DNA of 64,000 bases from Streptomyces coelicoflavus (GCF_003112555.1 NZ_BEWB01000010.1:124001-188000), one strand, 5' to 3'. Positions 8,159 through 17,414 are shown, numbered from the stretch's first letter. Notes: generated by a model from the letters alone, not told the origin. A program made the numbers and translations.

Positions 8159-9775
8159 CTACTTCTTGTCGAGCACGTCCTGGACCCGCGTGCGGACGTC
8201 GTCCGTGGCCAGGCCGCGGATCGTCAGCGTCGTACGGCGGCGCAGCACGTCGTCCGCCGTCTCGGCCCACTCGTTGTCCCGGGCCCACACGACCTGCGCC
8301 CAGATCTCCGGGGCGTCCGGGTGCACGCGCTGCGCCAGCTCCGGGCTCTCGTTGGCGAGCCGGGCGATGTCGAAGGCGAGCGAGCCGTAGTGCGTGGCCA
8401 GGTGCCTGGCGGTGTCGGCCGCCATGCGCGGGCCGGGTGCGGAGCCGTCCACCAGCAGCCGGTGGGCCACCGCGCGCGGGTTGGCGACGCCGGGCAGCGG
8501 CAGCTTCTTCGGCAGCGACGCGATCGGCTCGAAGCCGTCGCCCAGGGGGTGGCCGGGCAGCGACTCCAGCTTCTTCATCACCGTACGGCCGATGTGGCGG
8601 AAGGTGGTCCACTTGCCGCCCGCGACGGACAGCATCCCGCCCCGGCCCTCGGTGACGACCGTCTCGCGCTTGGCCTTCGACGTGTCTCCGGGGCCGCCGG
8701 GCAGCACCCGCAGGCCCGCGAAGGAGTACGTGATGAGGTCACGGTCCAGCTGCTGGTCGCGGATGGAGAACGCGGCCTCGTCGAGTATCTGGGCCACGTC
8801 CTTGTCGTTGACCGCGACGTCCGCCGGGTCGCCCTCGAACTCCTCGTCGGTGGTGCCGAGCAGCAGCATGTCCTCCCAGGGGAGGGCGAAGGTGATCCGG
8901 TACTTGTCGATCGGCGTGGCCAGCGCGGCCTTCCACGGCGCCGTGCGCTTGAGCACCAGGTGCGCGCCCTTGGACAGGCGGATGGACGGGGCCGCGGCCG
9001 GGTTCTCCATGCGGCGCAGGTGGTCGACCCACGGGCCGGTCGCGTTGAGCACCAGGCGGGCGTTCACCCCGAACTCGTCGCCGGACAGCCGGTCCTTCAG
9101 CTCGGCGCCGGTCACCCGGCCGTCGGTGAAGCGCAGCCCGGTGACCTCGGCGTGGTTGAGGACCACCGCGCCGGAGTCGACCGCCGCGCGGACGGTCATC
9201 AGGGCCATGCGGGCGTCGTTCATCTGGTCGTCGCCGTACACGGCCACGGCCTTGAGGTTGTCGGTGCGCAGTTCCGGCACGTCCTGCGCGGCCTTCGCCG
9301 GGGAGAGCAGGTGGCCGACGCCGTCGCCGAAGGCGGACAGCGCCGAGTACGCGAAGACGCCGGCCCCGAGCTTCGCCGCGCCGTGCGGCCCGCCCTTGTA
9401 CACGGGGAGGTAGAAGGTGAGCGGGTTCGCCAGGTGGGGGGCCACCTGGCGGGAGACCGCGCGGCGCTCGAAGTGGTTCTCCGCCACCAGCTTCACCGCG
9501 CCGGTCTGCAGGTAGCGCAGTCCGCCGTGGAGCAGCTTGGAGGAGGCGGAGGAGGTGGCGCCGGCGAAGTCGCCGGCGTCGACCACGGCCACCCTGAGGC
9601 CGGACTGCGCGGCGTGCCAGGCGGTGGAGATGCCCAGGATGCCGCCGCCGATCACGAGAAGGTCGTACGACGCCTTGGAGAGCTGCTCCCGGGTCTCGGC
9701 CCGGCTCGGGTTCGAGCCGGAGGCCGGGTGCGTACCCAGGGCAGGCACGGACTGCAGGGTGGACTGAGTGGTCAT
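8159..9775 (-). CDS. glpD: Glycerol-3-phosphate dehydrogenase (FAD)
   Basis: The 538-residue flavoenzyme oxidises sn-glycerol-3-phosphate to dihydroxyacetone phosphate at the membrane, feeding electrons to quinones. The N-terminal Rossmann motif 'YDLLVIGGGILGISTAWHA' binds FAD. It is followed by 'SSASSKLLHGGLRYL', typical of GlpD, 'LVLNATGPWVDHL' and 'GGKWTTFRHIGRTVMKKL'. It is the third gene of the glpF-glpK-glpD operon, 8 bases after the glpK stop, with GGAG upstream of its ATG. In S. coelicolor the corresponding gene is gylB. Confidence 0.96.
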   Translation of the reverse strand: MTTQSTLQSVPALGTHPASGSNPSRAETREQLSKASYDLLVIGGGILGISTAWHAAQSGLRVAVVDAGDFAGATSSASSKLLHGGLRYLQTGAVKLVAENHFERRAVSRQVAPHLANPLTFYLPVYKGGPHGAAKLGAGVFAYSALSAFGDGVGHLLSPAKAAQDVPELRTDNLKAVAVYGDDQMNDARMALMTVRAAVDSGAVVLNHAEVTGLRFTDGRVTGAELKDRLSGDEFGVNARLVLNATGPWVDHLRRMENPAAAPSIRLSKGAHLVLKRTAPWKAALATPIDKYRITFALPWEDMLLLGTTDEEFEGDPADVAVNDKDVAQILDEAAFSIRDQQLDRDLITYSFAGLRVLPGGPGDTSKAKRETVVTEGRGGMLSVAGGKWTTFRHIGRTVMKKLESLPGHPLGDGFEPIASLPKKLPLPGVANPRAVAHRLLVDGSAPGPRMAADTARHLATHYGSLAFDIARLANESPELAQRVHPDAPEIWAQVVWARDNEWAETADDVLRRRTTLTIRGLATDDVRTRVQDVLDKK

Positions 9776-9783
9776 GGTGGTTC

Positions 9784-11343
9784 TTACTCCTCGTCCTCGA
9801 GCCAGCCCATGGTCCGCTCGACGGCCTTGAGCCAGCTCTTGTACTCACGGTCGCGGATCTCCGCGTCCATGCGGGGGGTCCACTCGGCGGCCCGCCGCCA
9901 GTTGGCGCGCAGGTCGTCGGTGCTGTTCCAGAAGCCGACGGCCAGGCCGGCGGCGTAGGCGGCGCCGAGGCAGGTGGTCTCGGCGACCATGGGGCGCACC
10001 ACGGGGGCGTCCACGAAGTCGGCGAGGGTCTGCATCAGCAGGTTGTTGGAGGTCATGCCGCCGTCGACCTTGAGGGCGGTCAGCTCCACACCGGAGTCCT
10101 TCGTCATGGCGTCCGCGATCTCGCGGGTCTGCCAGGCGGTGGCCTCCAGCACGGCGCGCGCGAGGTGCGCCTTGGTGACGTACCGGGTGAGACCGGCGAT
10201 CACACCGCGGGCGTCGGAGCGCCAGTACGGGGCGAACAGGCCGGAGAAGGCCGGTACGAAGTAGGCGCCGCCGTTGTCCTCGACGGTCAGGGCGAGGGTC
10301 TCGATCTCGGCGGCGGTGGAGATCAGGCCCATCTGGTCGCGCATCCACTGCACCAGCGAACCGGTGACGGCGATCGAGCCCTCCAGGGCGTAGACCGTGT
10401 CCTGGTCGCCGATCTTGTAGCCGACCGTGGTCAGCAGGCCCGAGTAGGAGTTGATCAGCTTGTCACCGGTGTTCATCACCATGAAGGTGCCGGTGCCGTA
10501 CGTCGACTTGGTCTCGCCCTCGGAGAAGCAGGTCTGGCCGAAGAGGGCCGCCTGCTGGTCGCCGAGCGCCGAGGCGACCGGGATGCCGCCGAGCAGCTCG
10601 CCGAGGCGGCCGCCGGTGATCTCGCCGTAGACCTCGGCGGAGGAGCGGATCTCGGGGAGCATCTGCATCGGCACGCCGATGGACTCGGCGATCTTCTCGT
10701 CCCACGCCATGGTGTGCAGGTTCATCAGCATGGTGCGCGAGGCGTTGGTGACGTCGGTGACGTGCTTGCCGCCGTTCACGCCGCCGGTCAGGTTCCAGAT
10801 GACCCAGGTGTCCATGGTGCCGAAGAGCAGGTCGCCCGCCTCGGCGCGCTCGCGCAGACCGTCGACGTTGTCGAGCAGCCAGCGGGCCTTGGGACCGGCG
10901 AAGTAGGAGGCGAGGGGGAGGCCGGTCTCGCGGCGGAAGCGGTCCTGGCCGACGTTGCGGCCGAGCTCCTTGCACAGGGCGTCGGTGCGGGTGTCCTGCC
11001 AGACGATGGCGTTGTGGACGGGCTCACCGGTGTTCTTGTCCCAGACGAGGGTGGTCTCGCGCTGGTTGGTGATGCCGATGGCCTTGATGTCGTCGCGGGT
11101 GATGCCGGCCTTCTCGACGGCTCCGGCGACGACCTCCTGGACGTTGGTCCAGATCTCGGCGGCGTCGTGCTCGACCCAGCCCGGCTTCGGGAAGATCTGC
11201 TCGTGCTCCTTCTGGTCGACGGAGACGATGCGCCCGTCGCGGTCGAAGACGATGCAGCGCGAGGAGGTCGTGCCCTGGTCGATCGCGGCGATGAACGGCC
11301 CGTGGCCGTGGGAGGCGATGCCGGTGGTGTGGGCGTCGGTCAC
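9784..11343 (-). CDS. glpK: Glycerol kinase
   Basis: GlpK phosphorylates glycerol with ATP to sn-glycerol-3-phosphate. The 519-residue FGGY-family kinase shows the N-terminal phosphate-1 motif 'AAIDQGTTSSRCIVFD', 'WVEHDAAEIW', the FGGY signature region 'GTGTFMVMNTGDKLINS' and 'LKVDGGMTSNNLLMQTLAD'. The GTG start has AGGAG upstream. It lies between glpF and glpD in one operon. The gene is gylA in older Streptomyces nomenclature. Confidence 0.97.
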   Translation of the reverse strand: MTDAHTTGIASHGHGPFIAAIDQGTTSSRCIVFDRDGRIVSVDQKEHEQIFPKPGWVEHDAAEIWTNVQEVVAGAVEKAGITRDDIKAIGITNQRETTLVWDKNTGEPVHNAIVWQDTRTDALCKELGRNVGQDRFRRETGLPLASYFAGPKARWLLDNVDGLRERAEAGDLLFGTMDTWVIWNLTGGVNGGKHVTDVTNASRTMLMNLHTMAWDEKIAESIGVPMQMLPEIRSSAEVYGEITGGRLGELLGGIPVASALGDQQAALFGQTCFSEGETKSTYGTGTFMVMNTGDKLINSYSGLLTTVGYKIGDQDTVYALEGSIAVTGSLVQWMRDQMGLISTAAEIETLALTVEDNGGAYFVPAFSGLFAPYWRSDARGVIAGLTRYVTKAHLARAVLEATAWQTREIADAMTKDSGVELTALKVDGGMTSNNLLMQTLADFVDAPVVRPMVAETTCLGAAYAAGLAVGFWNSTDDLRANWRRAAEWTPRMDAEIRDREYKSWLKAVERTMGWLEDEE

Positions 11344-11433
11344 TGTGTGCTCCTGGGGTTCCGTGGTGGGTGGCGGTGGCCGGTGCGTACGGCGCGTGGT
11401 CTGCGGCTCGATGATCGCCGAGCGGGGGCCCGC

Positions 11434-12228
11434 TCAGGCGAACGCGACGTTGTAGACACCTCCGGCGATCGCACCGCCGATCAGCGGACCGACGACCGGG
11501 ATCCAGGCGTAGGACCAGTCGGAGCCGCCCTTGTTGGGCAGCGGCAGCAGGGCGTGCACGATGCGCGGGCCGAGGTCGCGGACCGGGTTGATCGCGTATC
11601 CCGTCGGACCGCCGAGCGACAGACCGATGGAGACCACGACGAAGCCGGTGATCAGGGCGCCCAGGACGCCGAGTCCGTTGCCCTCGTCGTTCAGGCCCTG
11701 GGTGAGGATGGCGAGCAGCAGCACGAAGGTGCCGATGATCTCGGTGGCGAGGTTCTGGACCGTGTGCCGGATCTCGGGTCCGGTGGAGAAGATGCCCAGG
11801 ACCGGGCCCGCGCCCTTCTCCTGCGCCTCGACGGACTTGGCCGTCGTGTCCTGCGCGCCGGGGCCGCCGACGATCTCCCGGTCGGTGAGGTGAGCCTGGA
11901 ACTGTCCGTAGTAGGCGACCCAGACCAGGACCGCGCCGATCATGGCGCCGAGGAGCTGACCCGCGAAGTAGGTCGGCGTGTTGCTCCAGTCGCCGTCCTT
12001 GATCGCGATGCCGACCGTCACGGCCGGGTTGAGGTGGGCGCCGGAGAGCGGACCCGATATGTACGCCGCCGTCATGACCGCGAAGCCCCACCCGAAGGCG
12101 ATGGCGAGCCAGCCGGCGTTGCGGGCCTTGGAGGCCTTGAGCGTGACGGCGGCACACACGCCGCCGCCGAGCAGGATGAGCAGGGCGGTACCGATGGTCT
12201 CGCCGATGAAGATGTCGGAGCTGGACAC
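11434..12228 (-). CDS. glpF: Aquaglyceroporin (glycerol facilitator), second NPA changed to NPV
   Basis: This 264-residue MIP-family channel has six membrane spans plus two half-helices. The first NPA box is intact ('GAHLNPAVTVG'); the second reads 'AINPVRDLGPR', with Val for Ala. The Asp after Arg in the second box is typical of glycerol-conducting rather than water-selective members. A loop of roughly 40 residues rich in Gly/Ala and charged residues sits in the middle (around 'GGPGAQDTTAKSVEAQEKG'). The GTG start at 12228 has AAGGAG upstream. It is first in the glycerol operon and preceded by a GylR-type palindrome. Confidence 0.93.
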   Translation of the reverse strand: MSSSDIFIGETIGTALLILLGGGVCAAVTLKASKARNAGWLAIAFGWGFAVMTAAYISGPLSGAHLNPAVTVGIAIKDGDWSNTPTYFAGQLLGAMIGAVLVWVAYYGQFQAHLTDREIVGGPGAQDTTAKSVEAQEKGAGPVLGIFSTGPEIRHTVQNLATEIIGTFVLLLAILTQGLNDEGNGLGVLGALITGFVVVSIGLSLGGPTGYAINPVRDLGPRIVHALLPLPNKGGSDWSYAWIPVVGPLIGGAIAGGVYNVAFA

Positions 12229-12358
12229 CCGCGACTCCTTTGTCCTTCGTCCAGGGAAAGCCGAACCCCGGGTCCCTCCGGGTGTTCCGGCGCCCTCGGT
12301 GTGAGAGCGATGGCGGCCCTTGGCACTGGGGACACTCTAACGCGTATTGCCGGTAGGT

Positions 12359-12375
12359 GTTCGACAATGCCGACC
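12359..12375 (-). promoter_or_regulatory. Putative GylR operator upstream of glpF
   Basis: GTTCGACAATGCCGACC matches the perfect palindrome upstream of gylR at 15 of 17 positions. It lies about 130 bases upstream of the glpF start. IclR-family repressors bind such palindromes. Binding by GylR is inferred from the shared motif and context. Confidence 0.6.
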
Positions 12376-12470
12376 GATGGACGCGAGTCTCGTTCGGCGT
12401 CACGCGCGCGTCAAGAGCTGTGTTATCGAAAGCACGATCGTTATTGATCGTCGTGGGTTATCGATCTCCC

Positions 12471-12569
12471 GCCACGCCGCCACGCCGCCACGCCGCCACG
12501 CCGTCACGCCGCCACGCCGCCACGCCGCCACGCCGCCACGCGCGACGCCGCCACGCGCCACGCGCCACG
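12471..12569. repeat. Tandem 8-bp repeat (CCGCCACG)n
   Basis: Starting with a partial unit at 12471, eight consecutive 8-base units run from 12477 to 12540: seven exact CCGCCACG and one CCGTCACG. Degenerate 7- and 8-base copies continue to about 12569. The array is non-coding and lies between the gylR stop and the glpF operator. Confidence 0.9.
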
Positions 12570-12674
12570 CCGCCCGGCGGCCACGCCGCCCCGCGGGAAC
12601 GGCGAAGGCCGGAACACCCTCGGTGTCCCGGCCCTGTGTCGGCCCGTATCGGCCCGCGCCTGCGCGCGTGCGCC

Positions 12675-13439
12675 CTAGAACCGCCCGGCGCCCAGGTCCC
12701 GCGACACAGCGCGGGCGCAGTCCCGCACCGCCGCGACCAGCTCGGGCCGCAATTCGCCCTCCCGGCACAGCCGCTCCACGGCCCCGGTGATGCCGACCGC
12801 GCCGACCGGCATCCGCCTGCGGTCGTGGATGGGGGCGGCGATGGAGGCGATGCCCTCCCAGGTCTCCTCGACGTCGGCGGCGTACCCCCGCGCGCGCGTG
12901 ATGTCCAGGACGTGCTCGAAGCTGTCCGGTTCGCAGACCGTCCGGTCCGTGAACGCCTTGCGGTCGGCCTCCAGTGCCTCGCTGTGCGCCACCGGGTCGT
13001 ACGCGGAGAGCACCTTGCCCAGTGCCGTCGAGTGCAGCGGCTGCATGGCCCCGATCTCCAGGACCTGCCGGCTGTCGTCGGGCCGGAAGACGTGGTGCAC
13101 GATCAGGACGCCCTGCTGGTGCAGGACACCGAGGTGGACGCTCTCGCCGCTGGAGCGGGCCAGGTCGTCCGTCCACACCAGGGCGCGCGCCCGCAGCTCG
13201 TGCACGTCCAGATAGGTGGTGCCCAGGCGCAGCAGCTCGGCGCCCAGCTGGTAGCGCCCGGAGGCGTCGTCCTGCTCGACGAAGCCCTCCTGCTGGAGGG
13301 TGCGCAGGATGCCGTGCGCGGTGCCTTTGGCCAGACCCAGCGACGAGGCGATGTCCGACAGGCCGAGCCGCCGCTCGCCGCCCGCGAGCAGGCGCAGCAT
13401 CGCGGCCGCCCGCTCGAGCGACTGGATGTTCCGTGCCAT
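12675..13439 (-). CDS. gylR: IclR-family glycerol operon regulator GylR
   Basis: The 254-residue protein has an N-terminal winged helix-turn-helix ('IQSLERAAAMLRLLAGGE' then 'LGLSDIASSLGLAKGTAHGI' and 'LRTLQQEGFVEQ') and a C-terminal IclR effector domain ('GAMQPLHSTALGKVLSAYDP', 'EGIASIAAPIHDRRRMPVGA'). Position and length match GylR, the repressor of its own gene and of the downstream glycerol operon, induced by glycerol or glycerol-3-phosphate. The ATG at 13439 starts MARNIQSLER, with GGAGG 11 bases upstream; longer frames cross the operator and lack a binding site. Confidence 0.93.
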   Translation of the reverse strand: MARNIQSLERAAAMLRLLAGGERRLGLSDIASSLGLAKGTAHGILRTLQQEGFVEQDDASGRYQLGAELLRLGTTYLDVHELRARALVWTDDLARSSGESVHLGVLHQQGVLIVHHVFRPDDSRQVLEIGAMQPLHSTALGKVLSAYDPVAHSEALEADRKAFTDRTVCEPDSFEHVLDITRARGYAADVEETWEGIASIAAPIHDRRRMPVGAVGITGAVERLCREGELRPELVAAVRDCARAVSRDLGAGRF

Positions 13440-13491
13440 CGACGTACTGCCTCCGTCCCCTTCGACTGCCGACCTCGGCGTCGCTGACGTC

Positions 13492-13508
13492 GTTCGGCAA
13501 TGCCGAAC
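13492..13508 (-). promoter_or_regulatory. Putative GylR operator upstream of gylR (perfect palindrome)
   Basis: GTTCGGCAATGCCGAAC has perfect 8-base arms around one central base. It lies 53 bases upstream of the gylR ATG and recurs in variant form before glpF, consistent with autoregulation. Confidence 0.7.
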
Positions 13509-13709
13509 ACTACCGGTCCATGCCGACCTCCCGCCAATGGTCGGCGGGCAACTGTTGCACTTCGGCCACCTCCCGGTGACCGCGGACGAACCCCGGGGAG
13601 CGCGTCCACCGGACGCGTGCCACGGCCCTCCGCGGACCGTTCGGGAAGGGGGAACTCGTCCGTTCGGCCGGTATTCGCCCCGCCATACTCGTCCGTCTCG
13701 TGGACTCCC

Positions 13710-13739
13710 TGACCATCGGCCCCCGGTCCCGGCTACCCT
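13710..13739 (+). promoter_or_regulatory. Candidate metH promoter
   Basis: TGACCA (13710-13715) and TACCCT (13734-13739) are spaced by 18 bases. This would give a leader of about 85 bases before the metH ATG. Assigned by eye only. Confidence 0.35.
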
Positions 13740-13830
13740 GGCGGCGTGCGTTCTCCCCGGGGGCGTCCACCACGGACGGCACCGGGCATGGCGCAAAGCC
13801 GACAGCCGTCGCATCCTAGGGAGCCCTTTC

Positions 13831-16800
13831 ATGGCCTCGTCGCCATCCACCCCGCCCGCCGACACCCGCACCCGCGTGTCCGCCCTTCGAGAGGCGCTGG
13901 CCACCCGTGTGGTGGTCGCCGACGGTGCGATGGGCACCATGCTCCAGGCCCAGAACCCCACGCTGGAGGACTTCCAGCAGTTGGAGGGGTGCAACGAGGT
14001 CCTGAACCTCACCCGGCCGGACATCGTGCGCTCGGTCCACGAGGAGTACTTCGCCGTCGGTGTCGACGCGGTGGAGACCAACACCTTCGGTGCCAACCAC
14101 TCCGCCCTCGGCGAGTACGACATTCCCGAGCGCGTCCACGAACTGTCCGAGGCGGGTGCCCGCGTCGCCCGCGAGGTCGCCGACGAGTTCGCCGCCCGTG
14201 ACGGCCGGCAGCGCTGGGTGCTGGGTTCCATGGGCCCCGGCACCAAGCTCCCCACCCTCGGCCACGCCCCCTACCCGGTGCTGCGCGACGCCTACCAGCG
14301 CAACGCCGAGGGTCTGGTCGCCGGTGGCGCGGACGCCCTGCTGGTGGAGACCACCCAGGACCTGCTCCAGACCAAAGCCTCCGTACTCGGCGCGCGGCGT
14401 GCGCTGGACGCCCTGGGCCTGGACCTGCCCGTCATCGTGTCCGTGACGGTGGAGACGACCGGCACGATGCTCCTCGGCTCGGAGATCGGCGCCGCGCTCA
14501 CCGCGCTGGAGCCGCTCGGTATCGACATGATCGGCCTGAACTGCGCCACCGGTCCGGCCGAGATGAGCGAGCACCTGCGCTACCTCGCCCGCCACTCCCG
14601 CGTCCCGCTGTCCTGCATGCCGAACGCCGGTCTGCCCGTCCTCGGCAAGGACGGCGCGCACTACCCGCTGACCGCGCCCGAGCTGGCCGACGCGCAGGAG
14701 ACCTTCGTCCGCGAGTACGGCCTGTCCCTGGTCGGCGGCTGCTGCGGTACCACTCCCGAGCACCTGCGCCAGGTCGTCGAGCGGGTGCGCGGCACGGCCC
14801 CCACCGCACGCGACCCGCGCCCCGAGCCCGGTGCCGCCTCCCTCTACCAGACCGTCCCCTTCCGCCAGGACACCTCCTACCTCGCCATCGGTGAGCGCAC
14901 CAACGCGAACGGGTCGAAGAAGTTCCGTGAGGCGATGCTGGAGGGCCGCTGGGACGACTGCGTGGAGATGGCCCGCGACCAGATCCGCGAGGGCGCGCAC
15001 ATGCTCGACCTGTGCGTGGACTACGTCGGCCGGGACGGCGTGGCGGACATGGAGGAGCTGGCGGGACGGTTCGCGACCGCCTCCACGCTGCCGATCGTGC
15101 TGGACTCCACCGAGGTCGACGTGATCCGGGCGGGTCTGGAGAAGCTCGGCGGGCGTGCGGTGATCAACTCGGTCAACTACGAGGACGGCGCGGGCCCCGA
15201 GTCCCGCTTCGCCCGCGTCACCACGCTGGCGCGGGAGCACGGCGCCGCGCTGATCGCGCTCACCATCGACGAGGTGGGACAGGCCCGCACCGCGGAGAAG
15301 AAGGTCGAGATCGCCGAACGGCTCATCGACGACCTCACCGGGAACTGGGGCATCCACGAGTCCGACATCCTCGTCGACTGCCTGACCTTCACCATCTGCA
15401 CCGGCCAGGAGGAGTCCCGCAAGGACGGCCTGGCCACCATCGAGGGCATCCGCGAGCTGAAGCGGCGCCACCCGGACGTGCAGACCACGCTCGGTCTGTC
15501 GAACATCTCCTTCGGTCTCAACCCGGCCGCCCGCATCCTGCTGAACTCCGTCTTCCTCGACGAGTGCGTCAAGGCCGGCCTGGACTCGGCGATCGTCCAC
15601 GCGTCGAAGATCCTGCCGATCGCCCGTTTCGACGAGGAGCAGGTCACCACCGCCCTCGACCTGATCTACGACCGCCGCCGCGAGGGCTACGACCCCCTCC
15701 AGAAGCTGATGCAGCTCTTCGAGGGCGCCACCGCCAAGTCGCTGAAGGCGTCCAAGGCCGAGGAACTGGCCGCCCTCCCGCTCGAGGAACGCCTCAAGCA
15801 CCGCATCATCGACGGTGAGAAGAACGGCCTGGAGCAGGACCTCGACGCCGCCCTCCAGGAGCGCCCGGCCCTGGACATCGTCAACGACACGCTGCTGGAC
15901 GGCATGAAGGTCGTCGGTGAGCTGTTCGGTTCCGGGCAGATGCAGCTGCCGTTCGTGCTCCAGTCCGCCGAGGTGATGAAGACCGCGGTGGCCCACCTGG
16001 AGCCGCACATGGAGAAGACCGACGACGACGGCAAGGGCACCATCGTGCTGGCCACCGTCCGCGGCGACGTCCACGACATCGGCAAGAACCTCGTCGACAT
16101 CATCCTGTCCAACAACGGCTACACCGTCGTCAACCTCGGCATCAAGCAGCCCGTCTCCGCGATCCTGGAGGCCGCCGACGAGCACCGGGCCGACGTCATC
16201 GGCATGTCCGGCCTCCTGGTCAAGTCCACCGTGATCATGAAGGAGAACCTGGAGGAGCTCAACCAGCGCAAACTGGCCTCCGACTACCCGGTCATCCTCG
16301 GCGGCGCCGCCCTCACCCGCGCCTACGTCGAACAGGACCTCCACGAGATCTACGACGGCGAGGTCCGCTACGCCCGCGACGCCTTCGAGGGCCTGCGCCT
16401 GATGGACGCCCTCATCGGCATCAAGCGCGGCGTTCCCGGCGCGAAGCTGCCCGAGCTGAAGCAGCGCCGGGTGCGGGCGGCCACCGTCGAGATCGAGGAG
16501 CGGCCCGAGGAGGGCAGCGTCCGCTCCGACGTCGCCACCGACAACCCCGTCCCCGCCCCGCCCTTCCGCGGCACCCGCGTCGTCAAGGGCATCCAGCTCA
16601 AGGAGTACGCCTCCTGGCTCGACGAGGGCGCCCTCTTCAAGGGCCAGTGGGGCCTCAAGCAGGCCCGCACCGGCGAGGGGCCCTCCTACGAGGAACTCGT
16701 CGAGTCCGAGGGCCGGCCCCGCCTGCGCGGCCTCCTCGACCGGCTCCAGACCGACAACCTCCTCGAGGCGGCCGTCGTCTACGGCTACTTCCCCTGCGTC

Positions 16801-17343
16801 TCCAAGGACGACGACCTCATCGTCCTCGACGAGGCGGGCAACGAGCGCACCCGCTTCACCTTCCCCCGCCAGCGCCGCGGCCGGCGGCTCTGCCTGGCCG
16901 ACTTCTTCCGCCCGGAGGAGTCCGGCGAGACCGACGTCGTCGGCTTCCAGGTCGTCACCGTCGGCTCCCGCATCGGCGAGGAGACCGCCCGCATGTTCGA
17001 AGCCAACGCCTACCGCGACTACCTCGAACTCCACGGCCTGTCCGTCCAGCTCGCCGAAGCCCTCGCCGAGTACTGGCACGCCCGCGTCCGCTCCGAACTC
17101 GGCTTCGCCGGGGAGGACCCGGCCGAGATGGAGGACATGTTCGCCCTGAAGTACCGGGGCGCCCGCTTCTCCCTCGGCTACGGAGCCTGCCCCGACCTGG
17201 AGGACCGCGCCAAGATCGCCGCCCTCCTCGAGCCCGAGCGCATCGGCGTCCACCTGTCCGAGGAGTTCCAGCTCCACCCCGAGCAGTCCACCGACGCCAT
17301 CGTCATCCACCACCCGGAGGCGAAGTACTTCAACGCCCGCTGA
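13831..17343 (+). CDS. metH: Cobalamin-dependent methionine synthase
   Basis: MetH transfers methyl from 5-methyltetrahydrofolate to homocysteine via cobalamin. The 1170-residue protein has all four modules: homocysteine/zinc domain (about 1-310, with Zn cysteines in 'GLNCATGP' and 'GGCCGTTPEH'), pterin-binding barrel (about 340-600, beginning 'AIGERTNANGSKKFR'), cap plus B12 domain with the DxHxxG motif in 'RGDVHDIGKNLV', and the C-terminal AdoMet reactivation domain ('YGACPDLEDRAKI'). The ATG at 13831 follows GGGAG; an in-frame upstream extension covers the promoter region and is rejected. It is followed by a strong hairpin and a HAD gene. Confidence 0.97.
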   Translation: MASSPSTPPADTRTRVSALREALATRVVVADGAMGTMLQAQNPTLEDFQQLEGCNEVLNLTRPDIVRSVHEEYFAVGVDAVETNTFGANHSALGEYDIPERVHELSEAGARVAREVADEFAARDGRQRWVLGSMGPGTKLPTLGHAPYPVLRDAYQRNAEGLVAGGADALLVETTQDLLQTKASVLGARRALDALGLDLPVIVSVTVETTGTMLLGSEIGAALTALEPLGIDMIGLNCATGPAEMSEHLRYLARHSRVPLSCMPNAGLPVLGKDGAHYPLTAPELADAQETFVREYGLSLVGGCCGTTPEHLRQVVERVRGTAPTARDPRPEPGAASLYQTVPFRQDTSYLAIGERTNANGSKKFREAMLEGRWDDCVEMARDQIREGAHMLDLCVDYVGRDGVADMEELAGRFATASTLPIVLDSTEVDVIRAGLEKLGGRAVINSVNYEDGAGPESRFARVTTLAREHGAALIALTIDEVGQARTAEKKVEIAERLIDDLTGNWGIHESDILVDCLTFTICTGQEESRKDGLATIEGIRELKRRHPDVQTTLGLSNISFGLNPAARILLNSVFLDECVKAGLDSAIVHASKILPIARFDEEQVTTALDLIYDRRREGYDPLQKLMQLFEGATAKSLKASKAEELAALPLEERLKHRIIDGEKNGLEQDLDAALQERPALDIVNDTLLDGMKVVGELFGSGQMQLPFVLQSAEVMKTAVAHLEPHMEKTDDDGKGTIVLATVRGDVHDIGKNLVDIILSNNGYTVVNLGIKQPVSAILEAADEHRADVIGMSGLLVKSTVIMKENLEELNQRKLASDYPVILGGAALTRAYVEQDLHEIYDGEVRYARDAFEGLRLMDALIGIKRGVPGAKLPELKQRRVRAATVEIEERPEEGSVRSDVATDNPVPAPPFRGTRVVKGIQLKEYASWLDEGALFKGQWGLKQARTGEGPSYEELVESEGRPRLRGLLDRLQTDNLLEAAVVYGYFPCVSKDDDLIVLDEAGNERTRFTFPRQRRGRRLCLADFFRPEESGETDVVGFQVVTVGSRIGEETARMFEANAYRDYLELHGLSVQLAEALAEYWHARVRSELGFAGEDPAEMEDMFALKYRGARFSLGYGACPDLEDRAKIAALLEPERIGVHLSEEFQLHPEQSTDAIVIHHPEAKYFNAR

Positions 17344-17414
17344 GGCGCCGTACCGCCTCCAGGGCCACACCAGGCGTTCGCGCCCCGCACGACGTACACT
17401 GGTCGGTCCACTGC

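Larger units (their letters stand above)
12229..12674. other. gylR-glpF intergenic control region
   Basis: These 446 bases lie between the end of gylR and the start of glpF, both on the minus strand. They hold a near-palindrome matching one upstream of gylR (12359-12375), a more AT-rich stretch at about 12420-12460 that could carry the operon promoter, and a tandem 8-bp repeat array. No convincing gene is present; reading frames through the repeat encode only repetitive Ala/Thr/Pro/Arg peptides. Confidence 0.6.
13440..13830. other. Divergent gylR/metH intergenic region
   Basis: This stretch of 391 bases holds the gylR operator next to gylR and a candidate metH promoter at the other end. Cobalamin, SAM and SAH riboswitch cores were looked for by eye and not recognised. 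No gene is supported. Confidence 0.5.

Noticed and set aside
12471..12569. Repeat array as a possible CRISPR
   Set aside because: The unit is 8 bases with no spacers and no cas genes; it is a simple tandem repeat.
13440..13830. Cobalamin or SAM/SAH riboswitch upstream of metH
   Set aside because: No B12-box, SAM or SAH core sequence or pairing was recognised; the leader from the candidate start is only about 85 bases. A covariance search would settle it.
13816..17370. Minus-strand open frame of over 1,180 codons opposite metH
   Set aside because: It is the GC-skew shadow of metH: no domains, low-complexity Val/Gly/Leu/Asp composition and no ribosome binding site. Similar long shadows lie opposite the helicase (42289-45420), the betaine permease (54882-57866) and the TDT region (58997-62134).
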